Below, one piece after another: positions 24,739 to 33,137 of a stretch of 64,000 nucleotides of DNA. A program made the translations under genes and the position numbers. The stretch is from Burkholderia sp. MS389. GTDB taxonomy: Bacteria; Pseudomonadota; Gammaproteobacteria; Burkholderiales; Burkholderiaceae. Below the pieces are notes generated by a model that was not told where the DNA came from, ran no database searches, and worked only from the letters and a program-made list of their open reading frames with translations. The stretch covers positions 2,914,001-2,978,000 of the forward strand of contig NZ_CP045995.1 of the NCBI RefSeq assembly GCF_016899425.1. The letters are read 5' to 3'. The number at the start of each line of letters is the position of its first letter. Position 1 is the first letter of the stretch.

Positions 24739-26715
24739 ATGTTGGAAACTCAGGTTGTTGTCAAGGTACACGAGGGTCTGCACGCACGCCCCGCGACGCA
24801 ATTCGCCAAGCTCGCGAAGGAGTTCAATAGCGCGCTGAAAATCGGGAGAGGCGATGCATGGGCGGACGCGAAGAGCGCTGTGAAGCTCATGTTGCTAGGT
24901 GTGAAGCAGGACGAGCAGATACTTCTCCGAGCGGACGGCGAAGACGAATGCGAGGCGCTCGACAGGTTGACGCAATTTCTGTCGAATGTCAGCGCAATCG
25001 TGCAGGGCGCCACCGTGCCAGACGGCCATCGCGGGTCGGACGGCTCAGCGACGGCTCCGCGAGCGTTCGAACACACGGCTGTGGTGCGATCCGCCGACGA
25101 TGCTGAATCTCCGGGCGCACTGAGAGGTGTTCCGGCGAGTGAAGGCTTGGCATTTGGCAGTGCGCTCGCGTATGTTCGTGACGAGCTCATGGTCGATCGC
25201 CAGTTCGTGTCGGAACACGAGGTAGCAGACGAGGTCATGCGATTCACCGCGACGCTCGAGTCCACTTTGGCTGCGATGCTCGAGCCGGGCGACGGGACGA
25301 TGGGAAACGAGATCATCGAGGCGATCGCCGATGTCGCAAGGAGCGACGACTATGCGGGCACGATCCGCGAGCTCATCGCAACGCGGTGGAGCGCGGCAGC
25401 GGCTACGCTGAAATGCGGGCAGGATCTGGCGTTCGCGTTCGAATCGATGACGGACGAGTATCTTCGCAGCCGCGCCGACGACATTCGCGGCCTGACGCGC
25501 GAGATCGTGGCCGTGCTTCTTGGCAAGCAGCAGAAGTCGCTGCGAGAACTCGACGTACCGAGCATCATCCTTGCCGAAGAACTGTCCGCGCCGGATCTTG
25601 CGCGCGCGAACCTCGCCAATATCCTCGGGATCGTCTGCACATCCGGCAGTGCGACGTCTCATGTCGCGATCATCGCGCGCTCGCACGGCATTCCGGCAGT
25701 TCTAGGTCTGCCGATCGACAAGGACAGGCTGCGATCCGTCAAACGTATATCGATTGACGGTACGACCGGGGAGGTCTGGCTCGACCATTCCGACGCGCAT
25801 GAAAAGGAACTGTCGCGCCGTATCGACGCGCAGCGCGAACAGCAATCGGCGCTCCTTGCTTACCGGGACGTCGAGCCCTCCACGCGCGACGGACGCAAGA
25901 TACTGATCGCCGCGAACATGGGTTCTCTGTCGGAACTTGACTCGGCCCTGCAAGCCGGCGCGATGGGCGTGGGACTATTCCGTACCGAGCTTTTGTTCAT
26001 GGACCATCAGCGCGTGCCTACGGAGGACGAGCAATACGAAGTTTATGCCACGCTCGCACAGCGCTTTCACCCGTGGCCTGTCGTCATTCGGACGCTCGAT
26101 GCTGGCGGCGACAAGCCGCTGCCGGGCATTCGCTTCCCGAAGGAGGAGAATCCATTTCTGGGGTGGCGAGGCATCCGGATGTGTCTTGACAGCCCCGAAG
26201 TGTTCGAGCCGCAACTGCGAGCGCTACTGCGTGCCACCGCGCACGGAAACATCTGCGTGATGTTGCCGATGGTCGACGATGTCGACGAGGTTCGCCGTAC
26301 GAAGGCGATCATCGAGCGCATCGCTGCGGAACTCACCGACGCGGGGGTGCCGTTTGCAGTTCCAAAGCTCGGCATCATGATCGAGACGCCGGCTGCGGTT
26401 CTCACTGCCGATTTACTGGCGCAGGAGGTCGAGTTCTTCTCGATCGGTACCAACGACCTTACGCAATACATCATGGCCGTCGATCGCATGAATCCCAGCC
26501 TTGCCTCGCTCTACAAGACCGAGCACCCGGCTGTCATTCAGGCGATCAAGATGGTATGCGACGCGGCGAAGCGGGCGCACATCAGTGTCGGCGTGTGTGG
26601 GGAAGCTGCGTCTCGGCCAAACATGATTCCGGTGCTCGTGAACCTCGGAGTCGACGAACTCAGTATGAGTCCAAACTCGGTACTGCGCGCAAAGAAACTC
26701 GTGACGGAAATCTGA
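24739..26715 (+). CDS. HPr-Enzyme I fusion (PEP-protein phosphotransferase)
   Basis: A 658-residue fusion of HPr (residues 1 to ~90; His15 in GLHARPATQ is the phosphorylation site, with a SAVKLMLLG helix) and Enzyme I (from GVPASEGLAFG). The EI swivel histidine lies in GSATSHVAIIARSHGIPAV, the PEP-binding barrel follows (GLFRTELLFM, IMIETPAA, GTNDLTQY), and VGVCGEAAS has the C-terminal catalytic Cys. It lacks the IIA domain found in FruB-type fusions. It makes the operon's PTS self-contained, needing only PEP. No T-rich terminator follows. Confidence 0.94.
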   Translation: MLETQVVVKVHEGLHARPATQFAKLAKEFNSALKIGRGDAWADAKSAVKLMLLGVKQDEQILLRADGEDECEALDRLTQFLSNVSAIVQGATVPDGHRGSDGSATAPRAFEHTAVVRSADDAESPGALRGVPASEGLAFGSALAYVRDELMVDRQFVSEHEVADEVMRFTATLESTLAAMLEPGDGTMGNEIIEAIADVARSDDYAGTIRELIATRWSAAAATLKCGQDLAFAFESMTDEYLRSRADDIRGLTREIVAVLLGKQQKSLRELDVPSIILAEELSAPDLARANLANILGIVCTSGSATSHVAIIARSHGIPAVLGLPIDKDRLRSVKRISIDGTTGEVWLDHSDAHEKELSRRIDAQREQQSALLAYRDVEPSTRDGRKILIAANMGSLSELDSALQAGAMGVGLFRTELLFMDHQRVPTEDEQYEVYATLAQRFHPWPVVIRTLDAGGDKPLPGIRFPKEENPFLGWRGIRMCLDSPEVFEPQLRALLRATAHGNICVMLPMVDDVDEVRRTKAIIERIAAELTDAGVPFAVPKLGIMIETPAAVLTADLLAQEVEFFSIGTNDLTQYIMAVDRMNPSLASLYKTEHPAVIQAIKMVCDAAKRAHISVGVCGEAASRPNMIPVLVNLGVDELSMSPNSVLRAKKLVTEI

Positions 26716-27315
26716 TTTCCGATCGGGAAACGACAGGGGCGTGGCATCGACGATCCACAAGATTCGTATTTGCCACTGCTTCGCGGGGCCGGCTTGATAC
26801 ACGGAGGGGCGGGCGATCTGTCTCGCCGCGCAGGTATCCGGTCTTGTCGGGCAATTTCGCTATGCCTCCCGAGCTGCTTACCGGCCGACACGGCGCGATT
26901 CGAGGAGGCGATTTTACCGGATGGAACTGCCGTCCGGTCTTCTCGAACACGCGCAGCCTTCACACCCGAAAGCCGTCGAGCTTTCTCCAAAATTGCCTGG
27001 TTTCCTTCCACGGCTCGTCCAGTCGGGCGGTGTGTATCAAGAACGCGCGACGAGCCGCGAGGCTGCTCGTCGCGCTGAATCGGTTTTCCAGCGTCCGGCG
27101 CGTGCGGTCTCTCACCCCAGCTGCGTTTCACCCAGGCATCCCGGGCGATGTCCGCGTGATCCCTGATCGTCATTTTGCCTTGTATTACCTCCCGGATGGT
27201 TGCCATCGCTACAGCCCTGTCTGACAGCGGGTGACGGCATGCGCAACAGATTCACGGCGATTGCGACGAACGGCGTGGCCAAGTATCGGACGCAGAGCCG
27301 GCCTACTGTCGCGTT
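26716..27315. other. Long intergenic stretch with no supported gene
   Basis: No coding region here has a convincing start, composition or recognisable motif. A minus-strand frame reading MATIREVIQGKMTIRDHADIARDAW begins at 27206 but soon becomes Arg/Ser-rich and runs into the EI gene, so it may be a remnant. A small TTTCC/GGAAA repeat follows the EI stop. The regulatory element at 27316 lies at the right end. Confidence 0.5.
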
Positions 27316-27383
27316 GATAAATTTTGGCGATCAGCGCAAATCGCGAATCGCAATTGGACCGCTTCAATTTGGAGGTGGACGAT
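27316..27383 (+). promoter_or_regulatory. 68-bp shared regulatory element, copy A
   Basis: This is one of four copies of the same 68-nt element, all in + orientation. Invariant parts at fixed positions are GATA (1-4), ATC (15-17), ATCG (25-28), CAATTGGACC (36-45), a [AT]A[AT]TTG block (51-56) and GACGAT (63-68). It contains CAATT-N11-ATTTG and GAT-N11-ATC, both of the T-N11-A type bound by LysR proteins. It lies 214 nt before the first APC permease. Confidence 0.75.
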
Positions 27384-27529
27384 CGTTTCACTTGCCGTGA
27401 ACAAAGAGCTTCTTGAAGCGAAATCGTGAGACAAATGTAGCGAAATAAACCGACAAATACCAGTCGTTGCTGCATTTCCCAGTGTTTTCGTATGGCGAAG
27501 ATTCACATAATGACGGAGGTGGGACGGAG

Positions 27530-28987
27530 ATGGAGATGAACATGCAAGAGATTCGCATGAGCGAATCTGCACCCAAAAAGTTATCCGGAAACATGGGGCC
27601 GATCGGCCTGGCGCTGATGGTGCTCGCGTTCTCGGCACCTTTGACAACGGTGTCCGGTTACATCCCGTTCGCGCTGATGTTCGGAGGCGTCAGCAGTCCG
27701 ATCCTGTTCGTCGTCGTTACGATCGTTCTGCTGTTCTTTTCCGTCGGCTACGTGACGCTCAACAACATCGTCAAGCGCCCGGGCGACTTCTACGCATTCG
27801 TCAGTTTCGGCATCGGGAAGTCGACAGGCCTCGGCTCGGGCATCCTCGCGGCGGTGTCGTATTTTCTGCTGCTCGCCGGGGTGACGTCGTTCTTCGGCGT
27901 GTCCTGTTCCGATCTCCTTCATGAAACGACCGGCGCCGTGCTCCCGTGGTACATCCCGACGATCGCATGCTGGATGGCGTGCGGGATCCTCAGCTACCTG
28001 CATGTCGAGTTGTCGGCGAAGGTGCTGACGTGGATCATGCTGCTCGAGATCGCGGTATGTCTCATCTTCTCGTTCTTCGTGCTGGCGAAGGGCGGGGCGG
28101 CAGACATCTCGGCAACCGCGCCGTTTGCGCCGAGCCAGTTGTCGAAGAGCGCGAGCGTGCCGTTCTCGGTACTGTTCATCGTCGGTTTCTTCATGGGATT
28201 CGAGGCGACCGCGCTGTTCCGGGATGAAGTCCGGATGCCCGACCGGACGATTCCGGTAGCCACGTATGGTGCGGTCATCTTCATCGGCGTCGTCTATACC
28301 ATTTGTGCGTATGCGCTGATCATGGCCTATGGGTCGCATGTCCAGGACATCGCTACCAAGACCCCTGCCGCAATGTTTCCCGACGCATTCTCGAAGTTCG
28401 TCAGCGGCCGTCTCCATGTCGTGATCTCGCTGCTGGTGCTGACGTCGGCGTTCGCATCGGCGCTGTCCACGCAGAACGTGCTGGCCCGCTACATGCACAA
28501 CCTCGGCACCGACGGCGCGCTGCCGCGATTCCTCGGCAAGGTTCATCCGAAGCACGAGTCGCCCTATCTCGCGTCGATCACGGTGTCGGTGATGGTGCTC
28601 TGCGTGCTGATCCCCTTCATCGCGATGGGCGCCAAGCCCGATCTGCTGTACGGGCAACTCTCCGGAGTTGGTACGTCGGGGATCGTCGTTCTGATGGCCA
28701 TCGTCAGCATCTCGTCGCTGGTATGGTACGGCCGGAGCGGCAGACACCAGGGCGTCAGCTTCTTCAAGTCGGCGGTCGCGCCCGCCATTTCCTCGGTGTT
28801 CTTCATCGCGCTCGTCGTGCTGATCGCGCAGCACTTCGATGTTCTGGCAGGTGGCGATCCGGGGCAGTACGTGTGGATGTTCTACTGCCTGATTGGTGTG
28901 CTGCTCGTCGGCATCGCACTGGCACAATACTTCAAGTACCTGCGCCCGGAAATTTTCGAAAGACTCGGCCGCAGCCACAAGGACTGA
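27530..28987 (+). CDS. APC-family amino acid permease, copy 1
   Basis: A 485-residue membrane transporter of the amino acid/polyamine/organocation superfamily with about 12 hydrophobic helices. GPIGLALMVLAFSAPLTTVSGY is the unwound TM1 region with its Gly/Ser-rich substrate loop, and GFEATALFRDEVRMPDRTIPVA (TM6) is typical of APC amino acid permeases. It is strikingly similar to the protein at 36944-38419 along its whole length. Several start codons are possible; ATG 27530 follows ACGGAGGTGGGACGGAG. A strong terminator follows at 29044. Copy A of the 68-bp element is upstream, so it is probably induced with the E1/E2 operon at 39936. The substrate is unknown. Confidence 0.88.
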   Translation: MEMNMQEIRMSESAPKKLSGNMGPIGLALMVLAFSAPLTTVSGYIPFALMFGGVSSPILFVVVTIVLLFFSVGYVTLNNIVKRPGDFYAFVSFGIGKSTGLGSGILAAVSYFLLLAGVTSFFGVSCSDLLHETTGAVLPWYIPTIACWMACGILSYLHVELSAKVLTWIMLLEIAVCLIFSFFVLAKGGAADISATAPFAPSQLSKSASVPFSVLFIVGFFMGFEATALFRDEVRMPDRTIPVATYGAVIFIGVVYTICAYALIMAYGSHVQDIATKTPAAMFPDAFSKFVSGRLHVVISLLVLTSAFASALSTQNVLARYMHNLGTDGALPRFLGKVHPKHESPYLASITVSVMVLCVLIPFIAMGAKPDLLYGQLSGVGTSGIVVLMAIVSISSLVWYGRSGRHQGVSFFKSAVAPAISSVFFIALVVLIAQHFDVLAGGDPGQYVWMFYCLIGVLLVGIALAQYFKYLRPEIFERLGRSHKD

Positions 28988-29043
28988 ATCGTTGAGCGAC
29001 CGGGGCGGACACGTTCAGCCTCATCCCGGGTCGTTTCTCCTTT

Positions 29044-29072
29044 GATCCCGAGCACTTTCGGGATCTTTTTTT
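29044..29072 (+). terminator. Rho-independent terminator after permease 1
   Basis: An 8-bp perfect stem, GATCCCGA at 29044-29051 with TCGGGATC at 29058-29065 and a 6-nt loop, is followed by TTTTTTT. It is a textbook intrinsic terminator for the APC permease gene, and it argues against the upstream ATG at 29042 as the start of the next gene. Confidence 0.93.
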
Positions 29073-29161
29073 ATTTTCCGGCTCGTTGCATCAGATGCGC
29101 CCGGCTGCCAGTCACGGCCGGTGCGGACACGTCACGACCGGATCATCCGTTCATCCAGAAG

Positions 29162-30331
29162 ATGTCCGAGTTGTCGGACACATCCCAAACCATGGTCGTC
29201 GAGACTGCAAGCGAAAGCAACAAACGGGCTGCAACACGCGCATCATTCTTTCTCGCCGGAATCAGCGTCGCGACGTGGGCGCCGCTGGTGCCGTATGCGA
29301 AGGCGCGGCTTGACGTCGACGAAGCGAAATTCGGCTTCCTGCTGCTATTCCTGGGAATCGGCGCCGTCGGATGCATGCCGCTCTGTCAGCGCGCGGTTGA
29401 GCGATTCGGTTGCCGCAAGGTCATCGGCGCGGGCGCCGCGATGATCTGCGCATCGCTTCCGCTCCTGGCGACGCTGTCCGGCATGCCCGCGATGGCGATC
29501 ACGCTGTTGATCTTCGGCGCCGGCCTGGGATTCGTCGACGTCGCGATGAACATCCAGGCCACGCTCATCGAGCGGCAAAGCGGCGAGCAACTCATGTCCG
29601 GCTTCCACGGCCTGTTCAGCGTCGGCGGAATCGCGGGCTCGCTGGTCGGCGGATCGCTGCTGTCGGCCGGCGCGAATCCGCTTGGGGTAGCGGGTGCGAT
29701 GGTCGCCGTCATCGCCGTGCTCATGTTTCGTTACGCGCGATACCTGGAGTCGGCGGGGCCCGGCGAGCGCACGGCGTCGGCGTTGATCTTGCCGCAGGGG
29801 ATCGTGGTCCTGATGGGCGCCATTGCGATCGGATGCTTTCTCGTCGAAGGCGCGATGCTCGACTGGAGCGCGCTGTTCCTGACATCGGTGAAGAATTATG
29901 CGCAGGACCGCGCGGGCTTCGGATACACCGCGTTCGCGATGACGATGGCGATCGGTCGACTCTTCGGCGACATGTTGATTACCCGATTCGGTTCGCGCGC
30001 AATGATTGTATCGGGCGGGAGCCTCGGCGCGGTCGGGATGTGCATCGCGATCGTTTCGCCATCGGGCACGGGCACGATCGTCGGGTTTGCCGTATGCGGG
30101 GCCGGGTGCGCGAACATCGTACCCATCCTGTTCGCCGCTGCCGGGCGGCAAACGGCAATGGATCCTTCTGCCGCAATTTCGTCGATCACGACATTAGGCT
30201 ACGGCGGCAATCTGGTCGGACCGGCAATTGTCGGCTTCTTTGCGCATGCGATCGGTTTGCATCTTGCATTTGCGTTGCTCGCCGGGTTGCTGCTGCTCGC
30301 CGCGTTCGGCGGCCGAAAGATCGAGTCGTGA
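29162..30331 (+). CDS. MFS transporter, YbjJ-like
   Basis: A 389-residue major facilitator protein with 12 predicted helices. TWAPLVPYAKARLDVDEAKFG after TM1, QRAVERFGCRK between TM2 and TM3, GLGFVDVAMNIQATLIE in TM4/5 and SGFHGLFSVGGIAGSLVGG resemble the YbjJ / inner-membrane fucose-like MFS group. The start is uncertain: ATG 29162 has a weak AGAAG site and ATG 29192 is an alternative; earlier starts run into the terminator at 29044. It stands alone between two units. The substrate cannot be inferred. Confidence 0.82.
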   Translation: MSELSDTSQTMVVETASESNKRAATRASFFLAGISVATWAPLVPYAKARLDVDEAKFGFLLLFLGIGAVGCMPLCQRAVERFGCRKVIGAGAAMICASLPLLATLSGMPAMAITLLIFGAGLGFVDVAMNIQATLIERQSGEQLMSGFHGLFSVGGIAGSLVGGSLLSAGANPLGVAGAMVAVIAVLMFRYARYLESAGPGERTASALILPQGIVVLMGAIAIGCFLVEGAMLDWSALFLTSVKNYAQDRAGFGYTAFAMTMAIGRLFGDMLITRFGSRAMIVSGGSLGAVGMCIAIVSPSGTGTIVGFAVCGAGCANIVPILFAAAGRQTAMDPSAAISSITTLGYGGNLVGPAIVGFFAHAIGLHLAFALLAGLLLLAAFGGRKIES

Positions 30332-30491
30332 CGCATGCGCGCCGCGAATGCGTCGAGGCGCGCGATTGAACGCCCGGCATGCGTTGTCAATCGATTACGA
30401 ATTTCGATCAGTGATCATTTTTGTTCTTCATTGGATTGAATCGGTCGAGGTTGATGTAATGCGCTGACGTCTTTCACCGTGAGCGAATGCC

Positions 30492-31478
30492 ATGACCGAT
30501 CTCTCATCCGGCGATTTCTCGGTCGCCGACATCGAAGCCGCCTCTGTGCGCATCCTGCCGTTCGTCGTGCGAACGCCTCTGCTCGAGAGCGAGGTGCTCA
30601 ACCGTGCGACAGGGGCCCGTGTGCTCGTCAAGGCGGAAAGCCTTCAGAAGACGGGGTCCTTCAAGTTCCGGGGCGCGTGCAATCGCGTGCTGCAAATTCC
30701 GGCAGCCCTGCGACCGCGCGGCGTCGTCGCCTTCTCGTCGGGAAATCACGCGCTGGCGATCTCGGCGGTTTGCGCGCGGTTCGGCATGCCGGCCACCATC
30801 ATCATGCCGGCGGACGCACCCAAGGCAAAAATCGAAGGCGCACGGGCCTACGGTGCGACCGTGCGTCTCTATGACCGACAAACGGACGACCGGGAAGCAA
30901 TCGGCCGGGATATCGCGGAGCGCACCGGCGCGGTGACCGTTCCCCCCTACGACGATCGTCAGGTGATGGCCGGCCAGGGCACCGTCGGTCTCGAGATCGT
31001 GCAGCAAACTCAGGCCCTGTCCGTGGTCCCTGATGTGGTTCTTGCTGCCGCCAGCGGTGGGGGACTGGTCGCTGGGGTCGCGACGGCGATCAACGCGTAT
31101 TGCAGGCAAGCGCGCCTCTACGCTGTCGAGCCCAAGGGGTTCGACGATCACGCACGATCGCTTGCGAAGGGCGAGCAAGTTACCAATGCCGCGGGCGCCA
31201 GATCCATCTGCGACGCTCTGCAGGTCGCATCTCCCGGCAAGCTGACGTTCCCGATCAACAAGAGGCTGCTGGCCGGAAGTCTCGTCGTCGACGATGACGA
31301 GGTGCGTCGGGCGATGCGCGTGGCGTTCGAGACACTGAAGCTCGTCGTGGAGCCCGGTGGCGCAGTACCGCTCGCGGCGGTACTTGCCGGGAAGCTCGCC
31401 ATAGCCGGAAAGACCGTCGTGCTGGTACTGAGCGGCGGTAACGTGGACCACGACATCTTCGTCAGTGCGTTGGCCTGA
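30492..31478 (+). CDS. PLP-dependent serine/threonine dehydratase-like enzyme
   Basis: A 328-residue fold-type II PLP enzyme of the threonine / serine / threo-3-hydroxyaspartate ammonia-lyase group. KTGSFKFRGACNRV holds the PLP lysine, SSGNHALAIS the phosphate-near Asn loop, and AASGGGLVAGVA the glycine-rich phosphate cup. The family eliminates ammonia from a beta-hydroxy amino acid via an enamine/imine, and a RidA protein that clears such intermediates is two genes downstream. Without the ACT domains of biosynthetic IlvA it is a catabolic type. First gene of a four-gene unit. Confidence 0.9.
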   Translation: MTDLSSGDFSVADIEAASVRILPFVVRTPLLESEVLNRATGARVLVKAESLQKTGSFKFRGACNRVLQIPAALRPRGVVAFSSGNHALAISAVCARFGMPATIIMPADAPKAKIEGARAYGATVRLYDRQTDDREAIGRDIAERTGAVTVPPYDDRQVMAGQGTVGLEIVQQTQALSVVPDVVLAAASGGGLVAGVATAINAYCRQARLYAVEPKGFDDHARSLAKGEQVTNAAGARSICDALQVASPGKLTFPINKRLLAGSLVVDDDEVRRAMRVAFETLKLVVEPGGAVPLAAVLAGKLAIAGKTVVLVLSGGNVDHDIFVSALA

Positions 31479-31529
31479 TCATCCGGCATTCATCTACCCA
31501 GAGCACATTTCTGCCAGGAGGTAATTGTC

Positions 31530-32597
31530 ATGCTGCAGCAAGACAGCAAACAGTATCAACGCGTTGCGCGCACGATCGACGAATTCATGACGCTCGACTA
31601 CACGGGTGTCGGGCTCATCGGCAACATCTACGAGGCGCTGCAGAAGCGACAACCCGGATTCGCATGCATGGGCGCGGCCGAACGAATTGTCGAGGTGGTA
31701 AGGCGACAAGGCGGCCCGGTGCTCATCGCCACGGGATTCCCTGAGGGCGGCGGTGCACCCGAAACCGATGGTCCGGTGGGCGCTGCGCTGATGGCGCGCG
31801 CATTTTTCCTCGGCCTGGGGGTGCCGACCGTCGTCGTGATCGACGAAGACTGGGAGGAGATGATGGTGCAGACCTGCCGCGGCGCAGGGCTGGCACCGAT
31901 GCCGTTCCCGGATGATGGCGTGGTGAAACGGATCGAGTACTTGCGGCCCGTCTACATCCGGACAGTCCCCAAGGACAAGGACGGCAGTCGTCGTGTTTGT
32001 GATGATCTGCTCGAGCGCACCCGGCCCAGCGTGATGATTTCGATCGAGCGCCCCGGTTGCAACGCGCTAGGACTCTACCACGGGCTGGGCGGCCGTCCGC
32101 TCGACGGACTCGTCGCTGACCTTGATTACCTGTTTTATCAAGGCAAGGAGCGCGGCATCCTGCATATCGGCGTGGGCGATGGGGGTAACGAACTCGGCAT
32201 GGGGGTAATCGCGGCAGATCTGCCCGCGTTTTCGCCGAAGGCCGCGTCAACCGGTGTTGCTGGGCGTGGAGGCGTTGCGGCGGTCAATGCAGCTGATCAC
32301 CTCGTCGTCGCGAACGTGTCGAACTGGGGTGCAACGGGCATCATCGCGGCGCTTTCGGCGCTGCTGGAGAACCCTGTCGTGTTTCACGATCCCGAACTCG
32401 AGATTCGCTGCATCGAATGCTGCGTCAATTCGGGTGGTGTGGACGGCATGTTCATGGCCCCCGAGCCCGCCGTGGATGGCATCAGCGCGCTCGAATGGGA
32501 AGGCTTGCTTCGTACGCTTCGCGCGAGTGTTCGACGCACGCTGGGCGACTCGATCAACTGGCAGGGGGAACGTGGCGACTGGAGGCAATTGAAATGA
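31530..32597 (+). CDS. DUF4392 protein, D-glutamate-cyclase C-domain-like
   Basis: A 355-residue protein of the DUF4392 family, the domain that forms the C-terminal part of mammalian D-glutamate cyclase (which makes 5-oxo-D-proline from D-glutamate). ATGFPEGGGAPETDGPVGAA, VMISIERPGCN and HIGVGDGGNELGMG are its hallmark motifs. GGAGG stands 8 nt before the ATG. It lies between the dehydratase and RidA genes, overlapping the latter by 4 nt. The N-terminal partner domain (DUF1445) of the mammalian enzyme is encoded separately at 44361. Cyclase activity of this bacterial half alone is not established. Confidence 0.82.
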   Translation: MLQQDSKQYQRVARTIDEFMTLDYTGVGLIGNIYEALQKRQPGFACMGAAERIVEVVRRQGGPVLIATGFPEGGGAPETDGPVGAALMARAFFLGLGVPTVVVIDEDWEEMMVQTCRGAGLAPMPFPDDGVVKRIEYLRPVYIRTVPKDKDGSRRVCDDLLERTRPSVMISIERPGCNALGLYHGLGGRPLDGLVADLDYLFYQGKERGILHIGVGDGGNELGMGVIAADLPAFSPKAASTGVAGRGGVAAVNAADHLVVANVSNWGATGIIAALSALLENPVVFHDPELEIRCIECCVNSGGVDGMFMAPEPAVDGISALEWEGLLRTLRASVRRTLGDSINWQGERGDWRQLK

Positions 32598-33067
32598 CGG
32601 ACAAGACCACGATTGACGCGCGCCTCGCCGAACTGGGCCTCGAACTGCCGCCTGCGAGCGTGCCGCGCGGTAGTTATCTGCCTGCAGTGCGGTCGGGAAA
32701 CTACCTTCAGATCGCCGGCCAGGGGCCGCGCCTGAACGGTAAGCTTCTCTACGCAGGAAGAGTGGGCGCCGACCTCAGTGTGGATGACGGGCAGCGCGCG
32801 GCCCAGCTCTGCGCCCTCAATATCCTGAGCCACATCGGACGCATGCTGGACGGGGATTTTTCGCGCGTCGTTCGCATCGTTCGCGTCGCTGGCGTCGTGC
32901 GGTGCGACGCGGACTTTACCGACCATGCGACCGTGCTGAATGGCGCTTCGGACCTGTTCTTCGCCGTCCTTGGCGAAGCAGGGCGGCACGCACGCATTGC
33001 GACCGGCGCCACCGCCTTGCCGTCCGGCATGGCGGTGGAAGTAGAAGCCACCGTAGAGGTCGTTTGA
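32594..33067 (+). CDS. RidA family (YjgF) protein
   Basis: A 157-residue RidA/YjgF/UK114-family protein of the longer subfamily (LPPASVPRGSYLPAVRSGNYLQIAGQGP at the N terminus; EVEATVEVV at the end). RidA proteins hydrolyse reactive enamine/imine intermediates made by PLP dehydratases. The usual catalytic Arg appears in the VVRCDADF segment. The ATG overlaps the DUF4392 stop, so the two are coupled, and the gene fits the dehydratase encoded at the start of this unit. Confidence 0.88.
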   Translation: MTDKTTIDARLAELGLELPPASVPRGSYLPAVRSGNYLQIAGQGPRLNGKLLYAGRVGADLSVDDGQRAAQLCALNILSHIGRMLDGDFSRVVRIVRVAGVVRCDADFTDHATVLNGASDLFFAVLGEAGRHARIATGATALPSGMAVEVEATVEVV

Positions 33068-33137
33068 GGACAGCGTATGGGCGGCCTTGTCACGAGTCGA
33101 CCAAGACGGCACGAAATCTTAAGGGGTAGAGGTGATC

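Noticed and set aside
26538..27206. Minus-strand frame of 222 codons after the HPr-EI gene
   Set aside because: The first ~45 residues look protein-like, but the rest is Arg/Pro/Ser-rich and overlaps the EI gene; no start site or motif supports it.
27316..27383. Riboswitch or other structured RNA for the 68-bp element
   Set aside because: Conserved blocks are symmetrical at helical-turn-like distances with variable bases between and no covarying stems, which fits DNA binding better; one copy is not in a clear leader.
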